From positions 1,573,709 through 1,637,708 of the forward strand of contig CP070707.1 of assembly GCA_020350205.1 (NCBI GenBank): 64,000 nt of DNA. The letters run 5' to 3'. This DNA is from a bacterium. Its GTDB lineage: Bacteria > Calditrichota > Calditrichia > RBG-13-44-9. Below are positions 30,401 through 37,187 of this stretch, one piece after another. The translations under genes were made by a program, and so were the position numbers. Position 1 is the stretch's first letter; every line of letters starts with the position of its first letter. The notes beneath the pieces were generated by a model. The model did no database searches. It saw nothing but the letters and a program-made list of their open reading frames with translations, and was not told the origin of the DNA.

Positions 30401-30954
30401 GGCCAGTTAATCCAATCTGCTTTATACTGCGCGATCAGCTCATCGGTTTGAGCGTCGGTCACCGCATCCGGATCCACCTGGAAGATCTCAGCCGCCTCCT
30501 GTTTTACCTGTCCGGCGGCGAGTGTTCGCCAATCGGAGCGGATCTTGTAAATTGCTGCCAGATTGGCGTCGCTTGCTGTGCCATCCTCTTGGATATGTCC
30601 GGCAACCGTTCCCACATTATAGGTTACACCCCCCACATGAATAGTGGGTGTACCCGCACGGTCAATAATACCACCCCAAACCAGGCCGTCAGTAAATACG
30701 ACGCCACCAGTGGCTCGTGGGTAAATTCCACCGGAATTTCCCTGCGGGTCGTTTCCGGAGCGTCCACCCAGAATTTGCCAGTAGGACCAATTATTGATAT
30801 TAGACAGGGCCCTTGTAGTCCTACCTTGAGCGGGCTTGGCAAAAGAAATCAGTCCCGGATCATTAAAAGGAACCTCTGTATACCCCTCCGTGACCAGGAA
30901 AAGAAACAACCCAGCCGCAAGGAGAGATAAAAATATTTTTTTATTCCGCATCAT
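27424..30954 (-). CDS. Large surface protein with T9SS-type C-terminal domain
   Basis: A 1176-residue exported protein. Signal sequence 'KKIFLSLLAAGLFLFLVTEG'. Asp/Gly/Asn-rich calcium-binding-like stretches occur ('VDVNDNGIYDPVLDADG', 'DKNLNGVDDAEDYG'). A fibronectin-like segment ('PPSSPNVQAFADEAGIVLNW' and 'FPGNTYYYAVTAYNYNGDP') precedes a C-terminal Ig-like sorting domain ('VYPNPYYAFNPQEPDRF' to 'VASGVYIAHID'). No enzyme motif was seen. It lies 38 bases downstream of the TonB receptor and 45 bases upstream of the PorV-like gene, an arrangement repeated in many FCB genomes. It is most likely surface-exposed; its ligand or substrate is unknown. Confidence 0.78.
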   Translation of the reverse strand: MMRNKKIFLSLLAAGLFLFLVTEGYTEVPFNDPGLISFAKPAQGRTTRALSNINNWSYWQILGGRSGNDPQGNSGGIYPRATGGVVFTDGLVWGGIIDRAGTPTIHVGGVTYNVGTVAGHIQEDGTASDANLAAIYKIRSDWRTLAAGQVKQEAAEIFQVDPDAVTDAQTDELIAQYKADWINWPVELGAPYVDVNDNGIYDPVLDADGAATTAGDHPGIASADQVLWYVNNDLDASQTAYLYGSDPMGVELQVTMWGYNQPNARLGQIIFKKYTFINKSNDVFDSMYVAQWCDPDVGTYTNDVVGCDSVVGLGFAYNGEATDGEFDVFGIAPPAMGYDFFQGPLVEGIAGQDKNLNGVDDAEDYGIFNLKVVGPGLINLPMTSFGYFSAGNTQWDDPTLQDYEGTLMWYNLLRGYITLDDVINPTPFTHRATGKATLWPLNGDPVAGTGDIDGQGANFAPADRRMSLNSGPFVMQPGDTQEVVVAMLGGISDSYLNSVADLKLTDEIAQTVYNDLFQSIPKPPSSPNVQAFADEAGIVLNWGWDTASKNAIENTVIAGYEFEGYNVYQLPSSSAGKSSAVRIATFDIANNGVTTIYGNVFDPKYGEVIRVPVQFGNDLGIERYLVVDKDYINNRALFPGNTYYYAVTAYNYNGDPQLIEDEALESSLLILTVRTQSPPPGVRYEGQPGGEIAVDHAEGSSDGQVSITIVDPAASNAQDYEIFFTENTDSTIAPVGEILWNLRRTSGTPSVLLTNQRQVAQLTDRGGSIADGVNIKVAGPPNDWKKFECVANAAGPIDPPEIGCFAFNDNGFPFLFNDLYPEGTDRPDGARQQTNGSTWGLATGGTGEHRGLYTSDDGEGFLERSMRSGWDLVVPWDFEMRFTAAGGYGNWWYENEETYRVPFELWNIGSNTPDDDSDDFRLIPFVLNDLGDASAGDTVYNINASDHAVSGGDNDPYMDWVYWVQPEDNSAGTAGYDAFVTAGLSGNYHGEGEEIMARTVLVNWNGGSVADPTFPANVDAVIPEEGTIFRFSSTKPNTVNDVFAFSTKQVLMSKDDALADVDRITVYPNPYYAFNPQEPDRFTRFVTFYHLPPRNSSEGNPYASETIIRIFDLGGALVRKLEKTDNSQFLRWDLRNEADLPVASGVYIAHIDMPDLGAEKILKLFVVQSAQIIKYY

Positions 30955-30992
30955 TTGTCACTCCTCATTTTTTACTTCACTAATAGCATAGT

Positions 30993-33900
30993 TTAAAAGT
31001 TCAACTTTAATCCTAAGAAGATCTGTCGCGGATTACCCCACAGTTCATTTCCGTAAGCTTCTCCCAGTCTTCTTCCAAGATGGGCAGCATAAACCCCACC
31101 ATTTTCCAAGTTAATGGCTCGATACATAGACGTATAAATCTCTCCCGCATTGGTAATACCATATTGTTCACCTGCAACTTGCTGAAGTCCATCAACTACA
31201 GGTTGATAACGGGCAGGATCGCTTAAGAATCCATCATCAGAGGCGCTACCGGTTAGCTCATAAACATTGAGTACATTTTTAGCATTCAGGACATTAAGTA
31301 CACGAGCATACATTGTTATATCTAGATTTTTGAAAACGGTGAAGGTTTTATCAAGCCGGATATCCAGGTTGGAGATCCATGGCGTACGGGAAGAACCTAG
31401 AGGTTCTAGAGCTTGACGGGACCGTGTATCAGTCATATAATCTACACCGGCCACATAAGGATCAACCTGTCCACCAGGAGGTGCATAAACCTTGGTGAAA
31501 GGATGCCCGCTGGAGAATGTGAACAGAAAATTCGCACCCAATCTTTCCAGGATAGGTCCACCATCATTTTTCCCAAACCGATAATCAAGTACAATTGATC
31601 CAGTATGTGTCTGAGAATAATCCAATGGTTGAATAATCGTAGGACGCTGAGTGTCCCGATATACGGCACCATGATAGGCGGTGTTATTTGATCCGGTGCC
31701 CTTTGCATTGGTCAGGGTGTAATTGATTTGCGACTGAACACGTGCAGTGCGTCTTAGAGTCAAGCGAAATTCCAATCCTTTGGTCGTGGCAAAGTCACCA
31801 TTAACAAATCTCTCATAATCCTGAACTTGTGCAGTGGGAAGCACGGTCTCCTTATCGACTTGAATCTGTCCCTTAATATTTTTATAAAATCCGGCAATGT
31901 CGATTGCGGCATAATTTGAAAGCTGCTGCCGGAATCCAATTTCATACGATGTGGTTCGCTCAGGTTCCAATCCGAAACCGATAGGATTTTGATAATAAAA
32001 ACCACCTCTGATCTGACGGGACATGGTCCAGTTACCGAAATAGACTTGGTTCAGCGATGGCATCTGTATAAACTTTCCGTATTGAGAATAGAACACCGTT
32101 TTTTCAGTAATCGGGAATGATAGGCCTAAGCGCGGGCTCACTTGAATAAACGGATCAAGCTCGACCCATTCAGACTGAAGTACCAGACCACTGTTGGCAT
32201 CAATTCTGGGATCAGCAGGATCTCTTAGTGTCTTATCATCACTATCAAAATAATCCATTCTTAATCCGGCATTGATTATTAGATCATTAAACTCAATCTT
32301 ATCCTGCAGATAGGCAGAGAAAAAAAGTGGTTTACGTGGTGCATCCACATAAACACCATTACCATAATCTATGGTGTTACTGGTTGAATTTCCATAGATA
32401 TCATATCCGTAACTTGCTACATTACCCTGTAATACCCAAGTATCCTCCGGTACATTTTGAATACTGCCATATGTTGTCCCGTATCCCGCAGCTGCACCAT
32501 AGGCAGGATCTGCAGTATAAAGCATTACAGAGGGATTAATGGCAAAACTTCTCACTGTATAGGAACGGACATCTACGCCGGCTCTGGCTTCATGATGTCG
32601 ACCTATCTGACTTACCCAGTTTACGGCTCCACCAAGGTAAGATTGTTGTAGATGAGTATACCGATCAACCGGATGCCCATCGCTGTTCATAAGAAATCCC
32701 ATCATGTTATACTCATATTCTTCTCTCCAGGCATCTCTGAAAGTTACATCTCCACCGGTATGTTGAGCTACCTTGGTACTGTCGAACCAGGATTGCCAGT
32801 CATTACCAAAATAGTCATCCTCTCTGTCATAATCATAATTAAAATAACTGAAAGTTAAATCGGCATATGAAGTAGGTGAGACAATATAGGTGGCTTTTGT
32901 ATTAAACAGCAAAGATGTAGTCACATCTGTTATAAGCCTGTTATTGAACAGATTCATGTGAGCCGTTTCATAGGGACCATTATTATGATAAACGCCGGGA
33001 TAGGTGTGGTCATTAATCGAGTAGGTACCTGAAAAACGGACCTTTATTGGACTATAGTCAAATAATAATGAACCGTTCAGGGAGTATTGATTGGTCTTAT
33101 TCTGAGGTGTATAACCATCCGGATACCAGACTGTCAGCAGTGTATCGTTAGGTCTATTGGAAGCAATATCAGGAATATTTTCGAAGGCATAGCCTGTGCT
33201 GAAACGCACCTGATCATCACCCTGGTAGGTATTCTCGGCAGCCAGGAAGAAACGGATTTTGTTTGACAAAATGGGCCCGCTCATCGTACCAACCAAAACG
33301 TGATGTTGATAAGAATAGGCTCCCAGAAATTTTTTCTCTTGATTAACAAACTTGTCCGTTTGCGCATCAACAGAAAAATGATAATCGGATCCGCCGGTTT
33401 TCATTTCTGTACGAATAATACCTGAATTGGCACCACCAAATTCCGCATTATAGCCACCCGCCAATACCTGAAATTCCTCAATGGCCTCCTGAATAACGTA
33501 AGATGCATTCCTGTTTGTAAGGATATTCATAGTAGAGGCACCATCCAGGTAGTAACCGGTTTCCTCCAGACGGCCACCACGAATGTGGACATTGCCATCC
33601 TGGACAACAACACTGTTCTGCAACTGGATCAGGTTGTTGAAACCGCGTACCGGCATGGCTTCAATTTCCTGCGATGTGACCAGCGAAATGCTCTGGGTGA
33701 CATTCTTTTCCACCAGAGGTCTTTCGGCAGTGATCACAATGGCTTCTTCCAGTTCCAAGGTGGTCGGTTCCATATCAAAATTGAGCTCGGTGGTAATGCT
33801 GGCTGAAACACGAATTCCTTCAACCAGAACATCCTTGTATCCAATGTAGTTTGCCCGGATACTATAGGTACTGACGGGAATATTCAGGATTACATAATAT

Positions 33901-34070
33901 CCGTCAATATCAGTCGAGCTACCCAGTGTGGTCCCCTCCAGGATCACATTAACACCCGGAAGCGGTTCTCCGGTTGACTTATCGACAACCACACCAGCTA
34001 TTTTACCCGAAGATTGGGCAAAAGCAATCACTGGAATGAGCAATAAGACCAGACATAATTTCTTAAACAT
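30993..34070 (-). CDS. TonB-dependent outer-membrane receptor, SusC-like
   Basis: A 1025-residue protein. Signal sequence (residues 1-18). A carboxypeptidase-regulatory-like beta-sandwich follows ('GKIAGVVVDKSTGEPLPGVN', 'DIDGYYVILNIPVSTYSIR', about 22-105), then a plug domain ('ITAERPLVEKNVTQSISLVT', 'QNSVVVQDGNVHIRGGR', about 115-230), then a long TonB-dependent barrel with aromatic strands to the end ('PRQIFLGLKLNF'). No TonB box was confidently identified. It imports a bulky substrate, or contributes to export or attachment of its neighbours. No sugar or metal marker identifies the substrate. The start has GGAGG upstream, and a putative leader element lies just before it. Confidence 0.92.
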   Translation of the reverse strand: MFKKLCLVLLLIPVIAFAQSSGKIAGVVVDKSTGEPLPGVNVILEGTTLGSSTDIDGYYVILNIPVSTYSIRANYIGYKDVLVEGIRVSASITTELNFDMEPTTLELEEAIVITAERPLVEKNVTQSISLVTSQEIEAMPVRGFNNLIQLQNSVVVQDGNVHIRGGRLEETGYYLDGASTMNILTNRNASYVIQEAIEEFQVLAGGYNAEFGGANSGIIRTEMKTGGSDYHFSVDAQTDKFVNQEKKFLGAYSYQHHVLVGTMSGPILSNKIRFFLAAENTYQGDDQVRFSTGYAFENIPDIASNRPNDTLLTVWYPDGYTPQNKTNQYSLNGSLLFDYSPIKVRFSGTYSINDHTYPGVYHNNGPYETAHMNLFNNRLITDVTTSLLFNTKATYIVSPTSYADLTFSYFNYDYDREDDYFGNDWQSWFDSTKVAQHTGGDVTFRDAWREEYEYNMMGFLMNSDGHPVDRYTHLQQSYLGGAVNWVSQIGRHHEARAGVDVRSYTVRSFAINPSVMLYTADPAYGAAAGYGTTYGSIQNVPEDTWVLQGNVASYGYDIYGNSTSNTIDYGNGVYVDAPRKPLFFSAYLQDKIEFNDLIINAGLRMDYFDSDDKTLRDPADPRIDANSGLVLQSEWVELDPFIQVSPRLGLSFPITEKTVFYSQYGKFIQMPSLNQVYFGNWTMSRQIRGGFYYQNPIGFGLEPERTTSYEIGFRQQLSNYAAIDIAGFYKNIKGQIQVDKETVLPTAQVQDYERFVNGDFATTKGLEFRLTLRRTARVQSQINYTLTNAKGTGSNNTAYHGAVYRDTQRPTIIQPLDYSQTHTGSIVLDYRFGKNDGGPILERLGANFLFTFSSGHPFTKVYAPPGGQVDPYVAGVDYMTDTRSRQALEPLGSSRTPWISNLDIRLDKTFTVFKNLDITMYARVLNVLNAKNVLNVYELTGSASDDGFLSDPARYQPVVDGLQQVAGEQYGITNAGEIYTSMYRAINLENGGVYAAHLGRRLGEAYGNELWGNPRQIFLGLKLNF

Positions 34071-34097
34071 TAGTTCACCTCCATAAAATAGTTTAAA

Positions 34098-34142
34098 TTA
34101 AAAAAGGCAGGAACAAAAAAACAAAACGATGGTTAATGTCAT
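34098..34142 (-). CDS. Possible leader peptide of the TonB receptor operon
   Basis: A 14-codon frame, MTLTIVLFFCSCLF, ending 27 bases before the receptor start. AGGAGG lies upstream at about 34154-34159, overlapping a two-codon frame (ATG ACA TGA) that begins at 34147. The peptide frame runs through the right arm and the T-run of a terminator-like hairpin. Too short to trust on coding statistics alone; the arrangement is what suggests it. Its codons show no bias to one amino acid beyond Phe and Leu. Confidence 0.3.
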   Translation of the reverse strand: MTLTIVLFFCSCLF

Positions 34143-34160
34143 GTCATAGGGTTCCTCCTG
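34100..34160 (-). promoter_or_regulatory. Terminator-like hairpin before the TonB receptor
   Basis: On the minus strand, GCAGGAGGAAC (34150-34160) pairs with GTTCCTGCC (34106-34114) through eight pairs and a two-base bulge, with a loop of about 35 bases. It is followed at once by TTTTTT (34100-34105). The left arm contains the AGGAGG that would serve the leader peptide, so translation and folding would exclude each other. It could be an attenuator. The loop is longer than in typical terminators. Confidence 0.4.
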
Positions 34161-34311
34161 CTTAAAAGTTAATGAATTTTAATATATTTAGAATACTCCT
34201 CGCCCCAAATCACATATAATAATACAAATATAGTACCAAACTTTTCATCAAAACATTATAACTGCAATAATTACCTTGAGTTATCAATGATAATTTTGTT
34301 TTCTTAGAAAT

Positions 34312-34325
34312 GTGACGCAGATCAA
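34312..34325. promoter_or_regulatory. CRP/FNR-family-like operator
   Basis: GTGACGCAGATCAA differs at one base from TTGACGCAGATCAA, a form of the FNR/DNR half-site pair TTGAT-n4-ATCAA. With its flanks (AAATGTGA, then TCAAATTT) it also resembles the CRP consensus. It lies about 175 bases upstream of the lipoprotein gene at 34498 and about 240 bases upstream of the divergent TonB receptor. No CRP/FNR regulator gene is in the window. Confidence 0.35.
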
Positions 34326-34326
34326 A

Positions 34327-34360
34327 TTTTCCTACTTCACTAGGAAAAGTTTTTCCTAGT
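34327..34360. promoter_or_regulatory. Triple TTTTCCTA operator-like repeat with palindrome
   Basis: A perfect 22-base palindrome occupies 34339-34360 (arms ACTAGGAAAA and TTTTCCTAGT). A third half-site TTTTCCTA is at 34327-34334. Arrays of three half-sites in alternating orientation suggest an operator for a dimeric regulator. It lies next to the CRP/FNR-like site in the divergent region between the TonB receptor and the duplicated lipoprotein. The same half-site was not found upstream of the other sulfur-island genes. Confidence 0.45.
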
Positions 34361-34497
34361 ACGTTAATGAGCGATAAAAACACCTTTCTCTCACTTCTTT
34401 TCTATATGAATTTATTTTTTTAATAAATGTTTTGTTTTTACTGGCCTGAACAATAAATTTTGCGTCAATTCACACAGAATAAACCGGAGGATTTTGC

Positions 34498-35211
34498 ATG
34501 CGAAACATAATTATTCCAGCTCTCTTCTTAATGTTGGTAATTTCCTGTTCATCGCAGGCACCTGAAGAGAAAAGTGTAAGCGAACCAGAAATCACCGAAC
34601 TCCAGAAAATGCATCATTTTATCCGCCCGATGTGGCATGATGCTTACCCTGCTAAAGATATGGGGCAGTTAAAAGAGCTTTATCCAAAGATTCTGGGACA
34701 GTATCAGTTACTCAAGGATGCTGCATTCCCTGAACAATGGCAGGATAAAAAGCTGCACTGGAACGAGGGGATCTCGCAAATGGGAAAAACCCTGGATGAA
34801 TACAAACTGGCCATGGATAATAATGATGACGAGAATTTACTCCAGGCTGCACGAAAGTTACATGATGATTTTGAGAATCTGATGATGATTGTCAATCCAC
34901 CTATCCCCGAACTGGACGATTTTCATAAAACACTGTATTATGTATATCACGACTATATGCCCGAAAAGAACTGGGAAATGTTAAAGGCCTCCATTCCCGA
35001 ATTTGAAAAGAAAGCCCAGGCGCTTCAGGAGGCCGAAGTGCCCCGCTGGATGGAAGAAAATAAAGACACCTATCAGGAAGCTATCAACCAATTGCAGGCA
35101 GCCGTAAAAAACCTTTCCCGGCTGAAAGACTCCGATGATGAGGCGTTATTAGAAAAAGCAGTCGAAGAAATACATGACGCCTATGTCAAGCTGGAAGGAT
35201 GCATGGACTGA
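34498..35211 (+). CDS. Lipoprotein with two tandem helical domains, unknown function
   Basis: A 237-residue lipoprotein. The signal ends in the lipobox 'LVISCSS' (Cys about residue 17). The rest is two alpha-helical units of about 97 residues: 'MHHFIRPMWHDAYPAKDMGQLKELYPKI' to 'AARKLHDDFENL' and 'FHKTLYYVYHDYMPEKNWEMLKASIPEF' to 'AVEEIHDAYVKLEGCMD'. Aligned positions share W/Y-HD-Y-P-KD/N-W/L, QEA.P..W and the final HDa.. helix. The size and four-helix pattern recall cytochrome c'-like bundles, but no CxxCH haem site is present. It has GGAGG before the ATG, runs convergent to the sulfur genes, and shares a bidirectional terminator with them. Function unknown. Confidence 0.8.
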   Translation: MRNIIIPALFLMLVISCSSQAPEEKSVSEPEITELQKMHHFIRPMWHDAYPAKDMGQLKELYPKILGQYQLLKDAAFPEQWQDKKLHWNEGISQMGKTLDEYKLAMDNNDDENLLQAARKLHDDFENLMMIVNPPIPELDDFHKTLYYVYHDYMPEKNWEMLKASIPEFEKKAQALQEAEVPRWMEENKDTYQEAINQLQAAVKNLSRLKDSDDEALLEKAVEEIHDAYVKLEGCMD

Positions 35212-35280
35212 AACCGGATTAAAGTGTGACATCATCAAAAAGTTAAAATCTGATCTGGCTCACGATTTTAAAACCAAATA

Positions 35281-35307
35281 AAAAGGCCCTGTCTCCAGGG
35301 CTTTTTT
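35281..35307. terminator. Bidirectional intrinsic terminator
   Basis: GCCCTG and CAGGGC pair around TCTC, with TTTTTT after the stem on the plus strand and an A-rich stretch before it that gives a T-rich run on the minus strand. It sits between the lipoprotein (plus) and DsrE2 (minus) genes, so it can end both transcripts. Confidence 0.9.
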
Positions 35308-35358
35308 ATTCCGGCGAAGTGTTGAAAGCATTTAAAAAGGATTATTGCAAATAATAAA

Positions 35359-35838
35359 TCAGGTGAAGATAATCTGCCCGCCGGCTGCGATTTCATAGAA
35401 TTTACCGACATTAATAATAGAGTCGGTCTGTTCACAGAAATCATCCATACTTAAATGGAACATATCCACGGTCGCCTTGCAGGCATACAGTTTCGTTCCT
35501 GCATCAAACACCATTTCAATAAACTCTCCAAGGGGTGGAATATCCAGTTTGTCCATCTCTTTCATCATTTTGGAGGTTGCGAAGGCAGACATTCCGGGAA
35601 TGATCCCTAACAGCGAAGGAATGTGCATCGCCGGATTTCCAACCGTGGCAACTTTCAATTTATTCATACGCTTTTTTATGATGGCCTCCAGGCCGAAAAA
35701 GGTGAAAAACAAATTTGCCTCAATCCCTTCCATACGGGCACCATTGGCCATAATGAGCCCCGGATAAACTCCCTCTAGGGAACCCTTGGAAACCACAATG
35801 GATACTTTTTTGATCGCTTCATATTTTGCATCGCTCAT
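35359..35838 (-). CDS. DsrE2-type (DsrE/F/DrsH-like) sulfur carrier family protein
   Basis: A 159-residue protein of the DrsE_2 family: 'KVSIVVSKGSLEGVYPGLIM', 'ANLFFTFFGLEAI', 'TVGNPAMHIPSLLGIIPGM' and 'KLYACKATVDMFHLSMDDFC' match it closely. Cys120 in 'LYACKA' is the conserved, probably persulfide-carrying residue; a second Cys is at 135. Relatives work with TusA and rhodanese in cytoplasmic sulfur transfer of sulfur oxidisers. It is encoded 39 bases after tusE in the same direction, consistent with a shared relay. Confidence 0.88.
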   Translation of the reverse strand: MSDAKYEAIKKVSIVVSKGSLEGVYPGLIMANGARMEGIEANLFFTFFGLEAIIKKRMNKLKVATVGNPAMHIPSLLGIIPGMSAFATSKMMKEMDKLDIPPLGEFIEMVFDAGTKLYACKATVDMFHLSMDDFCEQTDSIINVGKFYEIAAGGQIIFT

Positions 35839-35877
35839 CGGTCATATCTCCTTATTGATAGTCATTTTTCAGATCAA

Positions 35878-36195
35878 TCATACACAACCCTGTGGTTTGC
35901 CAAAACCGGCTATTTTGGCAGATTTTTTCGCAGGTCCCTGGGGGAACAGTTCATATAACTCATTGGTGGGAATTCCACCGGCATTCTTCATTCGACGAAT
36001 AGTAGGAATCTGACCCGTTTTCTGATAATCTTTACGGATGAAGCGGATCACATTCCAGTGCCCTTCAGTCAGATTATCAATGCCTTCCTCCTTGGCAATC
36101 TCTGGAGCCATTTCCTCAGTCCAGTCGTCATGATTCACCAGAAATCCTTCATTGTCAACCTCAACAGTTTTACCGGCAAAAGTTTTAGACGGCAT
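35878..36195 (-). CDS. tusE: TusE/DsrC-family sulfur relay protein
   Basis: A 105-residue DsrC-fold protein with the family core 'GHWNVIRFIRKDYQKTGQIP' and C-terminal arm ending 'GKPQGCV'. The penultimate Cys104 (CysA) is present. The second arm cysteine of true DsrC, 11 residues earlier, is Ala93 ('KKSAKIAG'). It therefore resembles TusE-type proteins that carry one persulfide rather than DsrC that forms a trisulfide with dissimilatory sulfite reductase. AAGGAGG precedes the start. Placed between DUF1641/SQR and DsrE2, it probably accepts sulfane sulfur from this island. A tRNA-thiolation role is possible, but no other tus genes are present. Confidence 0.88.
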   Translation of the reverse strand: MPSKTFAGKTVEVDNEGFLVNHDDWTEEMAPEIAKEEGIDNLTEGHWNVIRFIRKDYQKTGQIPTIRRMKNAGGIPTNELYELFPQGPAKKSAKIAGFGKPQGCV

Positions 36196-36335
36196 AATTA
36201 TTCCTCCTTGGTAGTGTTAATTAACTCATCTTACAATATGTATTAAAAAATTTGAATCTTCAGTCTCTTCTTAGCATAATGATTTAAACATCGTTTCTAT
36301 CGGTGTTAAGTCACCTGAGCACAAAAAGAGAAACC

Positions 36336-36431
36336 GTCATCTCGACCGAAGTCCAGGCTCTTCAGGCCGGGACGTAGCGGAGAGATCTTAAAAAATATAT
36401 TTCTTCCCGCCATAGCAGGACTCGAAATGAC
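36336..36431. repeat. Short repeat element with GTCATCTCGACC-type ends
   Basis: Starts GTCATCTCGACCGAAG and ends CTCGAAATGAC, giving inverted ends. The interior includes CAGGCCGGGACG followed by AGCGGAGAGATC. It is intergenic, between tusE and the DUF1641 gene. The left half matches the copy at 52318 for about 50 bases, including the preceding AAAGAGAA flank. Confidence 0.7.
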
Positions 36432-36471
36432 AATCAAATGCTATAGTACTTCACAAACTACTTAACGATTC

Positions 36472-37185
36472 TTATGATCCTGAGGCCCCACTATTATTTT
36501 CAACCATTACGTCACTATTTCCATTGGTTCGTACCATATTCTTCATAAAATTGATCATAAAAGATACACCACGCTTGAATTCAGGATCATGCATCTGTTT
36601 CATCAACTGCCAGTATCCGATCTTTTTATCCACCTGAATATCCATCTTCTGGAAAAAATTGAGAGCATTATTCATACTTCCGAGTATCTCAGGTTGGGTC
36701 ATATTCCGGAAAGTAATAATAATGGCAGCGATGTTCTCTCTCAGCAATCGTATATCATCCAGCGTAAAGGTGGTGACAATGGTATCCACAATTTTGAGAG
36801 CTTCCTTCCCGAACTCGAAATACCCTTTTTTCTCCAGCTCGGTGAGATTATCCATGACTTCGCTTAGTACTTGTTTTCCCAGCGGGGTTGCATCATTAAC
36901 AAAATCCACCGCACTTTCGATTTGGTCCATCATTTTGGATAAATTACGGGTATTACGCAGTAACTTTTTCATAAGAAATAAGAGGTCCTCGGTTTCAAAA
37001 TGATAGGCCACCTCATCCAGTTCTTGCACTGCTGTCTGAAATATATCTTTTCCGATCAGGGTCATATCATCTCTGAGCTCCTGCCATTCCCGCTGCCGGC
37101 TCTGCTGCTCCTGCATATACTGGGTGAGTGCATCCAGTTTTTGATTCATCTCAAGGATTTGTTGTTCAAGTTGTTTTGTTTCCAT
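36472..37185 (-). CDS. DUF1641 domain protein
   Basis: A 237-residue soluble, mostly helical protein: an N-terminal coiled coil ('LEQQILEMNQKLDALTQYMQ'), then the DUF1641 region ('PLGKQVLSEVMDNLTELEKK', 'LDDIRLLRENIAAIIITFRN') and 'FKRGVSFMINFMKNM'. No catalytic residues are evident. DUF1641 proteins are often encoded next to sulfide:quinone reductase-like or formate-linked flavoproteins. Here it begins three bases after the SQR-like stop, so it is very probably co-translated and may be an accessory subunit. Confidence 0.85.
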   Translation of the reverse strand: METKQLEQQILEMNQKLDALTQYMQEQQSRQREWQELRDDMTLIGKDIFQTAVQELDEVAYHFETEDLLFLMKKLLRNTRNLSKMMDQIESAVDFVNDATPLGKQVLSEVMDNLTELEKKGYFEFGKEALKIVDTIVTTFTLDDIRLLRENIAAIIITFRNMTQPEILGSMNNALNFFQKMDIQVDKKIGYWQLMKQMHDPEFKRGVSFMINFMKNMVRTNGNSDVMVENNSGASGS

Positions 37186-37187
37186 GA

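Noticed and set aside
30304-30930. 208-codon plus-strand frame opposite the T9SS-type surface protein
   Set aside because: Antisense shadow of a gene with signal peptide and sorting domain; no own start signal.
34071-34497. Possible riboswitch (cobalamin or similar) before the TonB receptor
   Set aside because: TonB receptor genes often carry one, but no conserved B12-box or other riboswitch core was seen in the leader.
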